Counted from the first letter of the stretch, positions 38,964-53,674 are shown. The stretch is DNA of 64,000 bases from Inia geoffrensis (GCA_036417435.1 CM070910.1:74012784-74076783); one strand, 5' to 3'. Program-made: numbers and translations. The notes: a model not told the origin generated them from the letters alone.

Positions 38964-40959
38964 TTGTCTAACCCTAACCCTACCCCATCCCTAAACCTGA
39001 CCCTCTTCGGAGGCCCTACCCTAACCCATGCCCTAATCTTAACCAGTACACCAACACTAACTCGTGCCCTCACAATTATGCGAACCCTTAAGCGTTGTCG
39101 TACCCTAGCCTGTTCCCTAATCCCTCTCCATTCCCTAAAACTAACCCTAACACGAATCCTAAAGCTGACCCTCACCCGAAACCTTACCCTCACCCATGCC
39201 CTAATCTTAACCAATACACCATCACTAAACCGTGCTCTCACACATACGCTAACCCTAAACCGCAGCCGTACCCTAACCTGTACCCTAATCCCTCTCCATT
39301 CCCTAACCCTAACCCTAACCCGAACCCTAACCCTGACACTCACCTGAAGATTTCCCCTCACCCGTGTCCTAATTTTAAACAGTCCATCAACACTAACTCC
39401 TGCCCTCAAACGTACACTAACCCTTAAGCGTTGTCGTACCCTATCCTTCAGCCTGATCCCTCCCCATTGCCTAACCCTAACCCTAACCCAAACCGTGAAC
39501 GTAACCCTTTTCCTAGGACTTACCCTCACCGGTGCCCTTGTCTTAACCAGTACACCAACACTAACTCGTGCCCTCACAATTATGCGAACCCTTAAGCGTT
39601 GTCGTACCCTAGTCTGTACCCTATTCCCTCTCCATTCCCTACCCCTAACCCTAACCCGAATCCTAACCGTGACCCTCACCCGAAGCCTTACCCTCACCCG
39701 TGCCCTAAATTTAACCAGGACACCAACACTAACTCGTGCCCTCACATGTATGCTAACCCTAAACCTAAGCTGTACCATAACCTGTACACTAATCCCTCTC
39801 CATTCCCTAACCCTAACCCTAACCTGAAACCTAACCCTGATAGTCAACCTAAACTTTACCCTCACCCGTGTCCTAATTTTAACCAGTACATCAACACTAA
39901 CCCATGCACTCTTACGTAGGCTAACCCTAAACCATTGCCGTACCCTAACCTGTACCATGATCAATCCCCATTCCCTAACCATAACCCTAACCCAAACCCT
40001 TAACGTGACCCTCTTCCGAGACCTTACCCTCACCCGTGCCCTAATCGTAACCAGTGCACTAACACTAACTAGTGACCTCACACGTACGCTAACCCTTAAG
40101 CGTCAACATACCCTAAATTGTAGCCTAAATCCTCCCCATTCCCTAACCCTAACCCTAACCCGAATTGTAAACCTGACCCTCACCCGAACACTTACCCTCA
40201 CCCGTGCCCTAATCTTAACCAGCACAGCAACACTAATTTGTGCCCTCACACGTACGCTAACCCTTAAGCCTTGTCATACCCTAAATTGTACCCTAAACCC
40301 TCCCCATTCCCTAACCCTAACCCTAACCCGAATCCTAACCCTGAGCCTCACCCTAAGCCTTACCCTCACCCGTGACCTAATCTTAACCAATACACCATCA
40401 CTAAACCATGCCCTCAAACGTACGCTAACCCTAAACTGCAGTCGTACCCTAAACTGTACCCTAATCCCTCCCCACTCCCTATCCCTAACCCTAACACGAA
40501 TCCTAACCCTGACCCTCACCCGAAGCCTTACCCTCACCCGTGCCCTAATGTTAACCAGGACACCAACACTAACTCGTGCCCTCACACGTACGCTAACCCT
40601 TAAGCCTTGTCATACCCTAAATTGTACCCTAAACCCTCCCCATTCCCTAACCCTAACCCTAACCCGAATCCTAACCCTGAACCTCACCCTAAGCCTTACC
40701 CTCACCCGTGACCTAATCTTAACCAATACACCATCACTAAACCATGCCCTCAAACGTACGCTAACCCTAAACCGCAGTCGTACCCTAACCTGTACCCTAA
40801 TCCCTCTCCATTCCCTAAGCCTAACCCTAACCCGAACCCTAACCCTGACACTCACCCCTGTCCTAATTTTAAACAGTCCATCAACAGTAAACCATGCCCT
40901 CCAACGTAGGCTAACACTAAACCGTTGCCGTGCCCTACCCTGTACCCTAATCCCTCCCA
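38964..40959 (+). repeat. HOR unit H10, 12 monomers, 1,996 bp, last core unit
   Basis: H10 has the full twelve-monomer order, but its last monomer is 18 bp (three hexamers) short at about 40,855. There CACTCACCCCTGTCC replaces the longer form that contains CGACGATTTACC. The sequence after 40,960 is no longer core-type, so this is the right edge of the homogeneous array. Confidence 0.87.
40808..40956 (+). repeat. Shortened monomer with an 18-bp deletion at the core edge
   Basis: The anchors at 40,808 and 40,957 are 149 bp apart. One base is the normal loss at the CCCATTG junction and the other 18 bp are three hexamers. The deletion keeps hexamer register and appears only in the last core unit. 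Confidence 0.86.
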
Positions 40960-43304
40960 TTGTCTAACCCTAACCCTACCCCATTCCTAAACCTGACCCT
41001 CTTCGGAGGCCCTACCCTAACCCATGCCCTAATCTTAACCAGTACACCAACACTAACTCGTGCCTTCACAATTATGCGAACACTTAAGCGTTGTCGTACC
41101 CTAGCCTGTTCCTTAATCCCTCTCCTATCCCTAACCCTAACCCTAACACGAATCCTAACCCTGACCCTCACCCGAAACCATACCCTCACCCATGCCCTAA
41201 TCTTAACGAGGACAGCAACACTAACTCGTGCCGTCACACGTACGCTAACCCTAAACCGCAGCTGTACCCTAACCTGTACCCTAATCCCTCTCCATTCCCT
41301 AACCCTGACCCTAACCTGAAACCTAACCCTGACACTCACCCTAAACTTTACCCTCACCCGTTTCCCAATTTTAAACAGTCCATCAACCCTAACCCATGCC
41401 CTCCAACGTAGGCTAACACTAAACAGTTGCCGTGCCCTACCCTGTTCCCTAATCCCTCCCATTGCCTAACCCTAACCCTAACACCATCCCTAAACCTGAC
41501 CCTCTTTCTAGGCCCTACCCTAACCCATGCCGTAATCTTAACCAGTACTCAAACACTAACTCGTGCCCTCAAACCTACACTAACCCTTAAGCGTTGTCGT
41601 ACCCTATTCTCCACCCTAATCCCTCCCCATACCCTAACCCTAACCCTAACCCAAACCCTGAACGTGACCCTTTTCTGAGGACTTACCATCACCGGTGCCC
41701 TTGTCTTAACCAGTACACCAACACTAACTCGTGCCCTCACAATTATGCGAACCCTGAAGCGTTGTCGTACCCTAGCCTGTACCCTAATCCCTCTCCATTC
41801 CCTTACCCTAACCCAAACACGTATCCTAACCCTGACCCTCACCCGAAGCCTTACCCTCACCGGTGCCCTAATCTTAACCAGGACACCAACACTAACTCGT
41901 GCCCTCACAGGTAGGCTAACACTTAAGCGTTGTCATACCCTAAACTGTACCCTAATCCCTCCCCATTCCCAAACCCTAACCCTAACCCGAATCCTAACCC
42001 TGAGCCTCACCCTAAGCCTTACCCTCACCCGTGACCTAATCTTAACCAATACACTATCACTAAACCGTGCCCTCACACGTACGCTAACCCTAAACCGCAG
42101 CCGTACCCTAACCTGTACCCTCATCCCTATCCATTCCGTAACCCTAACCCTAACCCGAACCCTAACCCTGACACTCACCCGAAGATTTACCCTCACCCTT
42201 GTCCTAATTTTAAACAGTCCATCAACACTAACCCATGCCCTCCAACGTAGGCTAACACTAAATCGTTGCCGTGCCCTACCCTGTTCCCTAATCCCTCCCA
42301 TTGCCTAACACTAACCCTAGCCCCATCCCTAAACCTGACCCTCTTCCGAGGCCCTACCCTAACCCATGCCCTAATCATAACCAGTAAACAAACACTAACT
42401 CGTGCCCTCAAACGTACACTAACCCTTAAGCGTTGTCATACCATATCCTGCACCCTAATCCCTCCCCATTCCCTAACCCTAACCGTAACCCAAACCCTGA
42501 ATGTGACCCTTTTCCGAGGCCTTACCCTCACCGGTGCCCTTGTCTTAACCAGTACACCAACACTAACTCGTGCCCTCACAATTATGCGAACCCTTAAGCG
42601 TTGTCGTACCATAGCCTGTACCCTAATCCCTCTCCTTTCCCTAACCCTAACCCTAACCCGAATACTAACCCTGGCCCTCACCCGAAGCCTTACCCTCACC
42701 CGTGCCCTAGTCTTAACCAGGACACCAACACTAACTAGTGCCCTCACACGTATGCTAACCGTAAACCGCAGCTGTACCCTAACCTGTACCCTAATCCCTC
42801 TTCATTCTCTACCCCTAACCCTAACCTGAAACCTAACCCTGACACTCACCCTAAACTTTACCCTCACCCGTGTCCTAATTTTAACCAGTACATCAACACT
42901 AACCCATGCCCTCTTACGTAGCTAACCCTAAACAATTGCCGTACGCTAACCTGTACCCTAATCAATCCCCATTCCCTAACCATAACCCTAACCCAAACCC
43001 TTAACGTGATCCTCTTCCGAGGCCTTACCCTCACCAGTGCCCTAATCGTAACAGGTACACTAACACGAACTAGTGTCCTCAAACATGTGCTAACCCTTAA
43101 ACCTCATTGTACCCTAAAGTGTACCCTAATCCCTCCCCATTCCCTAACCATAACGCTAACCCAAACCCTGAACGTACCCCTTTTCCGAGACTTTACCCTC
43201 ACCGGTGCCCTTGTCTTAACCAGTACACCAACACTAACTCGTGCCCTCACAATTATGCGAACCCTTAAGCGTTGTCATACCCTAGTCTGTACCCTAATCC
43301 TTCT

Positions 43305-43460
43305 CCATTCCCTAACCCTAACCCTAACCCTGACCCTCACCGGAAGCCTTACCCTCACCCGTGCCCTAATCTTAACCAGGCAACTAACACTAACTCGTGC
43401 CCTCACACGTACGCTAACACTAAACCGCAGCCGTACCCTAACCTGTACCCTAATCCCTCT
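43305..43460 (+). repeat. 156-bp monomer (two hexamers lost)
   Basis: The anchors are 156 bp apart. The CGAATCCTAACC pair of hexamers after the initial CCCTAA run is missing, which joins CCCTAACCC directly to CTGACCC. Confidence 0.88.
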
Positions 43461-45643
43461 CCATTCCCTAACCCTAACCCTAACCTGAAACCTAACCCTG
43501 ACACTCACGCTAAACTTTACCCTCACCCGTGTCCTAATTTCAACCAGTACATCAACACTAAGCCGTGCCCTCTTACGTTGGCTAACCCTAAACCATTGTC
43601 GTACCCTAACCTGTACCCTAAACAATCCCCATTACCTAACCATAACCCTAAAACAAACCCTTAACATGATCCTCTTCCGAGGCATTACACTCATCCGTGC
43701 CCTAATCGTAACCGGTACACTAACACTAACAACTGACCTCACACGTACGCTAACACTTAAGCGTCATCGTACCCTAAACTGTACCCTAATCCCTCCCCAT
43801 TCCCTAACCCTTACCCTAACCCGAATCGTAAAAGTGACCCTCACCCGAACCCTTACACTCACCCGTGCCCTAATCTTCACCAGCACACCAACACTAATTC
43901 ATGCCCTTACACGTACGCTATCCCTTAAGCGTTGTCGTACCCTAAACTGTACCCTAATCCCTCACCATTCCCTAATCCTAACCATAACCCGATTCCTAAC
44001 CCTGACCCTCACCTGAAGCCTTACCCTCACCCTTGCCCTAATCTTAACCAGGACACTAACACTAACTCTTGCCCTCACACGAACGGTAACCCTTAATCAC
44101 TGTCGTACCATAAACTGTACCCTAATCCCTCCCCATTCCCTAAACCTAACCCTAACACGAATCCTGAACCTGAACCTCACCCGAAGCCTTACCCTCACCC
44201 GTGCCCTAATCTTACCCAGGACACCAACACTAACTCGTGCCCTCAAACGTACACTAACCCTTATGCGTTGTCGTACCCTATCCTGCACCCTAATCCTTCC
44301 CCATTCCCTAACCCTAACCGTAACCCAAACCCTGAATGTGACCCTTTTCCGAGGCCTTACCCTCACCGGTGCCCTTGTCTTAACCAGTACACCAACACTA
44401 ACTCGTGCCCTCACAATAAGGCGAACCCTTAAGCGTTGTCCTACCCTAGCCTGTACCCTAATCCCTCTCCATTCCCTAACCCTAAACCTAACCCGAATCC
44501 TAACCCTGACCCTCACCCGAAGCCTTACCCTCACCCGTGGCCTAATCTTAACCAGGACACCAACACTAACTCGTGCCCTCACACGTACGCTAAACCTAAA
44601 CCGCAGCTGTACCATAACCTGTACACTAATCCCTCTCCATTCCCTAACCCTAACCCTAACCGGAAACCTAACCCTGACACTCAACCTAAACTTTACCCTC
44701 ACCCTTGTCCTAATTTTAACCAGTACATCAACACTAACCCATGCCCTCTTACGTAGGTTCACCCTAAACCTTTGCCGTACCCTAACATGTACCCTAATCA
44801 ATCCCCATTCCCTAACTATAACCCTAAGCCAAACCCTTAACGTTACCTTCGTCCGAGGCCTTACCCTCACCCGTGTCCTAATCGTAGCCAGTAAACTAAC
44901 AGTAACTAGTGACCCCACACGTACGCTAACCCTTAAGCGTCATCGTACCCTAAACTGTACCCTAATCCCTCCCCATTCCCTAACCCTAAACCTAACCTGA
45001 ATCGTAAACCTGACCCTCACCCGGACGCTTACCCTCACCCGTGCCCTAATCATAATGAGCACACCAACAATAATTTGTGGCCTCACACGTACGCTAACCC
45101 TTAAGCGTTGTCGTACCCTAAACTGTACCCTAATCCCTCCCCATTCCCTAACCCTAACCCTAACCCGAATCCTAACCCTGACCCTCACCTGAAGCCTTAC
45201 CCTCACCCGTGCCCTAATCTTAACCAATATACCATCACTAAACCGTGCCCTCACACGTATGCTAACCCTAAACCGCAGCCGTACCCTAACCTGTACCCTA
45301 ATCCCTCTCCATTCCCTAACCCAAACCCTATCCCAAACCCTAACCCTGACACTCACCCGAAGATTTACCCTCACCCATGTCCTAATTTTATACAGTCCAT
45401 CAACACTAACCCATGCCCTCCACCGTAGGCTAACACTAAACCGTTGCCGTGCCCTACCCTGTTCCTTAAACCCTCCCATTGCCTAACCCTAACACTAACC
45501 CAAACCCTGAACGTGACACTTTTCCACGGCCTTACCCTCACCGGTGCCCTTGTCTTAACCAGTACACCAACATTAACTCGTGCCCTCAAAATTATGCGAA
45601 CCCTTAAGCGTTGTCGTACCCTAGCCTGTACCCTAATCCCTCT

Positions 45644-45793
45644 CCATTCCCTAGCCCTAACCCTGACCCTCACCCGAAGCCTTACCCTCACCCGTGCCCT
45701 AATCTTAACCAGGACACCAACACTAACTCATGCCCTCACACGTACGCTAACCCTAAACTGCAACTGTACCCTAACCTGTACCCTAATCCCTCT
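45644..45793 (+). repeat. 150-bp monomer (three hexamers lost)
   Basis: The anchors at 45,644 and 45,794 are 150 bp apart. CCCTAGCCCTAACCCTGACC shows loss of three hexamers from the telomere-like start of the monomer. The same kind of loss occurs at 53,189. Confidence 0.88.
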
Positions 45794-48700
45794 CCATTCC
45801 CTAACCCTAACCCTAACCTGAAACCTAACCCTGACACTCACCCTAAACTTTACCCTCAACCGTGTCCTAATTTTAACCAGTACATCAACACTAACCCATG
45901 CCCTCTTACGTAGGCTATCCCTAAACCATTGCCGTACCCTAACCTGTACCCTAATCAATCCCCGTTCCCTAACCATAACAATAACCCAAACCCTTAACGT
46001 GAACTTCGTCCGAGGCCTTACCTTCACCCGTGCCCTAATCGTAACCAGTAAACTAATACTAACTAGTGACCTCACACGTACGCTAACCATTAAGCGTCTT
46101 TGTACCCTAAACTGTACCTTAATCCCTCTCCATTCTCTAACCCTAACCCTAACCTGAATCGTAAACCTGACCCTCACCCGGATCCTTACTCTCACCCGTG
46201 CCCTAATCTTAACCAGCACACCAACACTAATTTGTGGCCTCACACGTACGCTAACCCTTAAGCATTGTCGTACCCTAAACTGTACCCTAATCCCTCCCCA
46301 TTCCTTAACCCTAACCCTAAACCGAATCCTAACCCTGACCCTCACCTGAAGCCTTACCCTCACCCGTGCTCCAATCTTAACCAGGACACTAACACTAACA
46401 CTTGCCCTCACACGAACGGTAACACTTAAGCACTGTCGTACCCTAAACTGTACCCTAATCCCTCCCCATTCCCTAACCCTAACCCTAACACGAATCTTAA
46501 CCCTGACCCTTACCCGAAGCCTTACCCTCACCCGTGCCCTAAACTTAACCAGGACACAAACACTAACTCGTGCCCTCACACGTACGCTAACCCTTAAGCG
46601 TTGTCATACCTTAAATTGTACCCTAAACCCTCCCCATTCCCTAAGCCTAACCCTAACACAAATCCTAACCCTGACCCTCACCCGAAGCCTTACCCTCACC
46701 CGTGCCCTAATCTTAACCAGGACAGAAACACTAACTTGTGCCCTCACACGTACGCTAACCCTTAAGCGTTGTCATACCCTAAATTGTACCCTAATCCCTC
46801 CCCATTTCCTAAAAATAACCCTAACACGAATCCTAAGCCTGACCCTCAACCGAAGCCTTACCCACACCCGTGCCCTAATCTTAACCAGGACACCAACACT
46901 AACTCGTGTCCGCACACGTACGCTAACCCTTAAGCCTTGTCATACCCTAAATTGTACCCTAATCCCTCCCCATTCCATAACCCTAACCCTAACCCGAATC
47001 CTAACCCTGAGCCTCACCCTAAGCCATACCCTCACCCGTGACCTAATCTTAAACAATACACCATCACTAAACCGTGCACTCACACGTACGCTAACCCTAA
47101 ACTGCAGCCGTACCCTAACCTGTACCCTAATCCCTCTCCATTCCCTAACCCTAACCCTAACCTGAGCCCTAACCCTGACACTCACCCGAAGATTTACCAT
47201 CACCCGCGTCCTAATTTTAAACAGTCCATCAACACTAACCCATGCCCTCCAACGTAGGCTAACACTAAACTGTTGCCCTGCCCTACCCTGTTCCCTAATC
47301 CCTCCCATTGCCTAACCCTAATCCTAACCCCATCCCTAAACCTGACCCTCTTCCGAGTCCCTACCCTAACCCATGCCCTAATTTTAACCAGTACACAAAC
47401 ACTAACTCGTGCCCCCAAACGTACGCTAACCCTTAAGCGTTGTTGTACCCTATCCTTTACCCTAATCCCTCCCCATTCCCTAACCCTAACCCTAACCCAA
47501 ACCCTGAACGTGACCCTTTTCGGAGGCCTTACCCTCACCGGTGCCCTTGTCTTAACCAGTACACCAACACTAACTCGTGCCTTCACAATTATGCGAACCC
47601 TTAAGCGTTGTCGTACCCTAGCCTGTACCCTTATCCCTCTCCATTCCCTAACCCTAACCCTAACCCGAATCGTAAACCTGACCCTCATCCGAACCCTTAC
47701 CCTCACCCGTTCCCTAATCTTAACCAGGACACTAACACTAACGCTTGCCCTCACATGAACGGTAACCCTTAAGCACTGTCGTACCCTAAACTATACCCTA
47801 ATCCCTCCCCATTCCCTAACCCTAACCCTAACACGAATCCTAACCCTGACCCTCACCCGAAGCCTTACCCTCACCGGTACCCTAATCTTAACCAGGACAC
47901 CAACACTAACTTGTGCCCTCACACGTACTCTAACCCTAAGCCGCAGCTGTACACTAACCTGTACCCTAATCCCTCTCCATTCCCTAACCCTAACCCTAAC
48001 CTGAAACCTAACCCTGACACTCACCCTAAACTTTACCCTCACCCGTGTCCTAATTTTAAGCAGTACATCAACACTAACCCATGCCCTCTTATGTAGGCTA
48101 ACCCTAAACCATTGCCGTACACTAACCTGTACCCTAATCAATCCCCATTCCCTAACCATAACCCTAACCCAAACCCTTAACGTGACCCTCTTCCGAGGCC
48201 TTACCCTCATCCGTGCCCTAATCGTAACCGGTAAACTAACACTAACTACTGATCTCACACGTACGCTAACCCTTAAGCATCATCGTACCCTAAACTGTAC
48301 CCTAATCCCTCCCCATTACCTAACCCTAATCCTAACCTGAATCCTAACCCTGACCCTCACCTGAAGCCTTACCCTCACCCGTGCCCTAATCTTAACCAGG
48401 ACACTAACACTAACTCTTGCCCTCAAACATACGCTATCCCTTAAGCGTTTGTCGTACCCTATCCTGTACCCTAATCCCTCCCCATTCCCTAACCCTAACC
48501 CTAACCCAAACCCTGAACGTGACCCTTTTCCGAGGCCTTACGCTAACCGGTGCCCTTGTCTTAACCAGTACACCAACACTAACTTGTGCCTTCACAATTA
48601 TGCGAAGACTTAAGCGTTGTCGTACCCTAGCTTGTACCCTAATCCCTCTCCATTCCCTAACCCTAACCCTAACCCGAATCCTAGCCCTGACCCTCATCCG

Positions 48701-51700
48701 AACCCTTACCCTCACCCCTGCCCTAATCTTAACCAGGACACTAACACTAACTCTTGCCCTCACACGAACGGTAACACATAAGCACTGTCGTACCCTAAAC
48801 TGTACCCTAATACCTCCCCATTCCCTAACCCTAACCCTAACATGAATCTTAACCCTGACCCTCACCCGAAGCCTTACCCTCACCCGTGCCCTAATCTTAA
48901 CCAGGACACCAAAACTAACTCGTGTCTTCACACATACGCTAACCCTAAACCGCAGCTGTTCCCTAATCTGTACCCTAATCCCTCTCCATTCCCTAACCCT
49001 AAACCTAACCTGAAACCTAACCCTGACACTCACCCTAGACTTTACACTCACCCGTGTCCTAATTTTAACCAGTACAACAACACTAACCCGTTCCCTCTTA
49101 CGTAGGCTACCCGTAAACCATTGCCGTACCTTAACCTGTACCCTAATCAATCCCCATTCCCTAACAATAACCCTAACCGAAACCCTTACCGTGACCCTCT
49201 TCCGAGGCCTTACCCTCACCCGTGCACTAATCGTAACCAGTACACTAACACTAACTATTTAACTCACACGTACGCTATCCCTTAAGCGTTGTCGTACCCT
49301 AAACTGTACCCTAAACCCTCCCCATTCCCTATCCATAACCTTAACACGAATCCTAACCCTGACCCTCACCCGAAGCCTTACCTGCACCCGTGCCCTAATC
49401 TTAAGCAGGACACCAACATTAACTCGTGCCCTCAAACGTACGCTAACCCTTAAGCGTTGACATATCCCAAATTGTACCCTAATCCCTCTCCATTCCCTAA
49501 CACTAACCCTAACCCGAATCCTAACCATGACCCTCACACGAAGCCTTAACCTCACCCGTGCCCTAATCGTAACTAGGACACCAACACTAACTCGTGCCTT
49601 CACACGTACGCTAACCCTAAACCGCAGCTGTACCCTAACCTGTACCCTAATCCCTCTCCATTCCCTAACCCTAACCCTAACCTGAAACCTAACCCTGACA
49701 CTCACCCTAAACTTTACCCTCACCCGTCTCCTAATTTTAACCAGTACATCAACACTAACCCATGCTCTCTTACGTAGGCTAAGCCTAAACCATTGCCGTA
49801 CCCTAACCTGTACCCTAATCAATCCCCATTCCCTAACCATAACCCTAACCCACATCCTTAACGTGTACTTCGTCCGAGGCCTTACACTCACCCGTGCCCT
49901 AATCGTAACCAGTAAACTAACACTAACTAGCGACCTCACACGTACGCTAACCCTTAAGTGTCATCGTACCCTAAACTGTACCCTAATGCCTCCCCATTCC
50001 CTAACCCCAACCCTAACCTGAATCGTAAACCTGACACTCACCCGGACCCTTACCCTCATCCGTGCCCTAATCTTAACCAGGACACCAACACTAAATTGTG
50101 CCCTCACACGTATGCTCACCCTAAACTGCAGCTGTACGCTAACCTCTACCCTAATCCCTCTCCATTCCCTAACCCTAACCCTAACCCGAATCATAAACCT
50201 GACCCTCACACGAACCCTTACCCTCACCCGTGCCCTAATCTTAACCAGCACTCCAACACTAATTTGTGGCCTCACACGTTCACTAACCGTTAAGCGTTGT
50301 CATACCCTTAATTGTACCCTAATCCTTCCCCATTCCCTAAAACTAACCCTAACACGAATCCTAAACCTGACCCTCCCTCGAAGCCTTACCCTCACCCGTG
50401 CCCTAATTTTAACCAGGACACCAACACTAACTAGTGCCCTCACACGTACGGTAACCCTTCAGCCTTGTCATACCCTAAATTGTACCCTAAACCCTCCCCA
50501 TTCCCTAACCCTAACCCTAACCCGAATCCTAACCCTGAGCCTCACCATAAGCCTTACCTTCACCCGTGACCTAATCTTAAACAATACACCATCACTAAAC
50601 CGTGACCTCACATGTACGCTAACCCTAAACCGCAGCCGTACCCTTACCTGTACCCTAATCCCTCTCCATTCCCTAACCCTAACCCTAACCTGAACCCTAA
50701 CCCTGACACTCACCCGAAGATTTACCCTCACCCGTGTCCTAATTTTAAACAGTCCATCAACACTAACTCATGCCCTCCAACGTAGGCTAACACTAAACTG
50801 TTTCCGTGCCCTACCCTGTTCCCTAATCCCTCCCATTGCCTAACACTAAACCTAACCCCATCCTTAAACCTTAAACTCTTCCTAGGCCGTACCCTAACCC
50901 ATGCCCTAATCTTAACCAGTACACAAACACTAACTCGTGCCCTCGAACGTACGCTAAGCCTTAAGCGTTGTCGTAAACTATCCTGTACCCTAATCCCTCC
51001 CCATTCCCTATCCCTAACCCTAACTCAAACCCTGAACGTGACCCTTTTCCAAGACCTTACCCTCAACGGTGCCCTTGTCTTAACCAGTACACCAACACTA
51101 ACTCTTGCCCTCACAATTATGCGAACCCTTAAGCGTTGTCGTACGCTAGCCTGTACCCTAATCCCTCTCCATTCCCTAACCCTAACCCTAATCCGAATCC
51201 TAACCCTGACCCTAACCCGAAGCCTTACCCTCACCCGTGCCCTAATCTTAACCAGGACACCAACACTAACTCGTGCCCTCACACCTACACTAACCCTAAA
51301 CCGTAGCTGTACCCTAATCTGTACCCTAATCCCTCTCCATTCCCTAACCCTAACCCTAACCTGAAACCTAACCCTGACACTCACCCTAAACTTTACCCTC
51401 TCCCGTGTCCTAAATTTAACCAGTACATCAACACTAACCCATGGATTCTTGCTTAGGCTCACCCTAAACCATTGCCATACCCTAACCTGTACCCTAAACA
51501 ATCACCATTCCCTAAACATAACCCTAACCCAAACCCTTAACGTGACCCTCTTCTGAGGGCTTACCCTCACCCGTGCCTTAATTGTAACCAGTACACTAAC
51601 ACTAACTAGTGACCTCACACGTACGCTAACCATTAAGCGTTGTCGTACCCTAAACTGTACCCTAATCCCTCAGCATTCCCTAACCCTAACCCTAACCCGA

Positions 51701-52679
51701 ATCTTAACACTTACCCTCACCTGAAGCCTTACCCTCCCCCGTGCCCTAAAGTTAACCAGGACACTAACACTAACCCTTGCCCTCACACGAACGGTAACAC
51801 TTAAGCACTGTCATACCCTAAACTGTACCCTAAACTCTCCCCATTCCCTAACCCTAACCCTAACATGAATCCTAACAATGACCCTCACCCGAAGCCTTAC
51901 CCTCACCCGTGCCGTAATCATAACCAGGACACCAAAACTAACTCGTGGCCTCACACGTACGCTAACCCTTAAGCGTTGTCATATCCCAAATTGTACCCTA
52001 AACCCTCCCCATTCCCTAACCCTTACCCTAAACCGAATCCTAACCCTGAGCCTCACCCGAAGCCTTACCCTCACCCGTGAACTAATCTTAACCAATGCAA
52101 CATCACTAAACGGTGCCCTCACATGTACGCTAACCCTTAACCACAGCCGTACCCTAACCTGTACCCTAATCCCTCTCCATTCCCTAACCCTAAGCCTAAC
52201 CCGAACCCCAACCCTGACACTCAACCGAAGATTTACCCTCACCCGTGTCCTAATTTTAAACAGTCCATCAACACTAACCCATTCCCTCCAACGTAGGCTA
52301 ACACTAAACCGTTGCCGGGCCCTACCCTGTTCCCTAATCCCTCTCATTGCCTAACCCTAACCCTAACCCCATCCCTAAACCTGACCCTCTTCCGAGGCCC
52401 TACCCTAGCCCATGCCCTCATCTTAACCAGTACACAAACACTAACTCCTGCCCTCAAACGTACACTAACCCTTAAACGTTGTTGTACCCTATCCTGCACC
52501 CTAATCCCTCCCCATTCCCTAACCCAAACCCTAACCCAAACCCTGAACGTGACCCTTATCCGAGGCCTTACCCTCACTCGTGCCCTTGTCTTAACAAGTA
52601 CACCAACACTAACTCGTGCCCTCACAATTATGTAAAACCTTAATCGCTGTTGTACCCTAGCCTGTACCCTAATCCCTCT

Positions 52680-52853
52680 CAATTCCCTAACACTAACCCT
52701 AACCATAACCCGAATCATAACCCTGACCCTCACCCGAAGCCTTACCCTCACCCGTGCCCTAATCTTAACCAGGACACCAAGACTAACTCGTGCACTCACA
52801 CGTACGCTAACCCTACACTGCAGCTGTACCCTAACCTGTACCCTAATCCCTCT
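52680..52853 (+). repeat. 174-bp monomer (one hexamer gained)
   Basis: The anchors are 174 bp apart. The starting run reads CTAACCCTAACCATAACCC, one hexamer longer than normal. Confidence 0.82.
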
Positions 52854-53188
52854 CCATTCCCTAACCCTAACCCTAACCCGAACCCTAAACCTGACACTCA
52901 CCCGAAGATTTACCCTCATCCGTGTCCTAATTTTAAACAGTCCATCAACACCAACCCATGCCCTCCAACGTAGGCTAACACTAAATCGTTGCCGTGGCCT
53001 ACCCTGATCCCTAATCCCTCCCATTGCCTAACCCTAACCCTAACCCAAAACCTGAACGTGACCCTTTCCCAAGGCCTTACCCTCACAGGTGCCCTTGTCT
53101 TAACCAGTACACAAACACTAACACGTCCCCTCACAATTATGCGAACCCTTAAGCGTTGTCGTACCCTAGCCTGTACCCTAATCCCTCT

Positions 53189-53338
53189 CCATTCCCTAGA
53201 CCTAACCCTGACCCTCACCCGAAGCCTTACCCTCACCAGTGCCCTAATCTTAACCAGGACACCAACACTAACTCGTGCCCTCACACGTGAGCTAACCCTA
53301 AACTGCAGCTCTACCCTAACCTGTACCCTACTCCCTCT
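53189..53338 (+). repeat. 150-bp monomer (three hexamers lost)
   Basis: The anchors at 53,189 and 53,339 are 150 bp apart. The start reads CCCTAGACCTAACCCTGACC, with the same three-hexamer loss as the monomer at 45,644. The two may share ancestry or be independent events at the same weak point. Confidence 0.88.
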
Positions 53339-53674
53339 CTATTCCCTAACCCTAACCCTAACCTGAAACCTAACCCTGACACTCACCCTAAACTTTACCC
53401 TCACCCGTGTCATAATTTTAACCAGTACATCAACAATAACCCATGCCCTCTTACGTAGGCTAACCCTAAACCATTGCCGTACCCTAACATGTACCCTAAT
53501 CAATCCCCATACCCTAACCATAACCCTAACCCAAACACTAAACGTGACCCTCTTCCGAGGGCTTACCTTCACCCGTGCCTTAATCGTAACCAGTACAATA
53601 ACACTACCTAGGGACCTCAAACGTACGCTAACCCTTAAGGGTCATCGTACCCTAAACTGTACCCTAATCCCTCC

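Noticed and set aside
23511..41462. Long open reading frames up to 376 codons on the - strand and 342 codons on the + strand, recurring in each HOR unit as if a gene family
   Set aside because: Six bases are two codons, so in a CCCTAA-type repeat two frames per strand avoid the TAA or TAG stop for long distances. The products are low-complexity Leu-Thr, Pro-Asn, Arg-Val or Gly-Leu strings. Frames overlap on both strands, starts and ends follow single-base indels, and there is no codon-position bias or domain.
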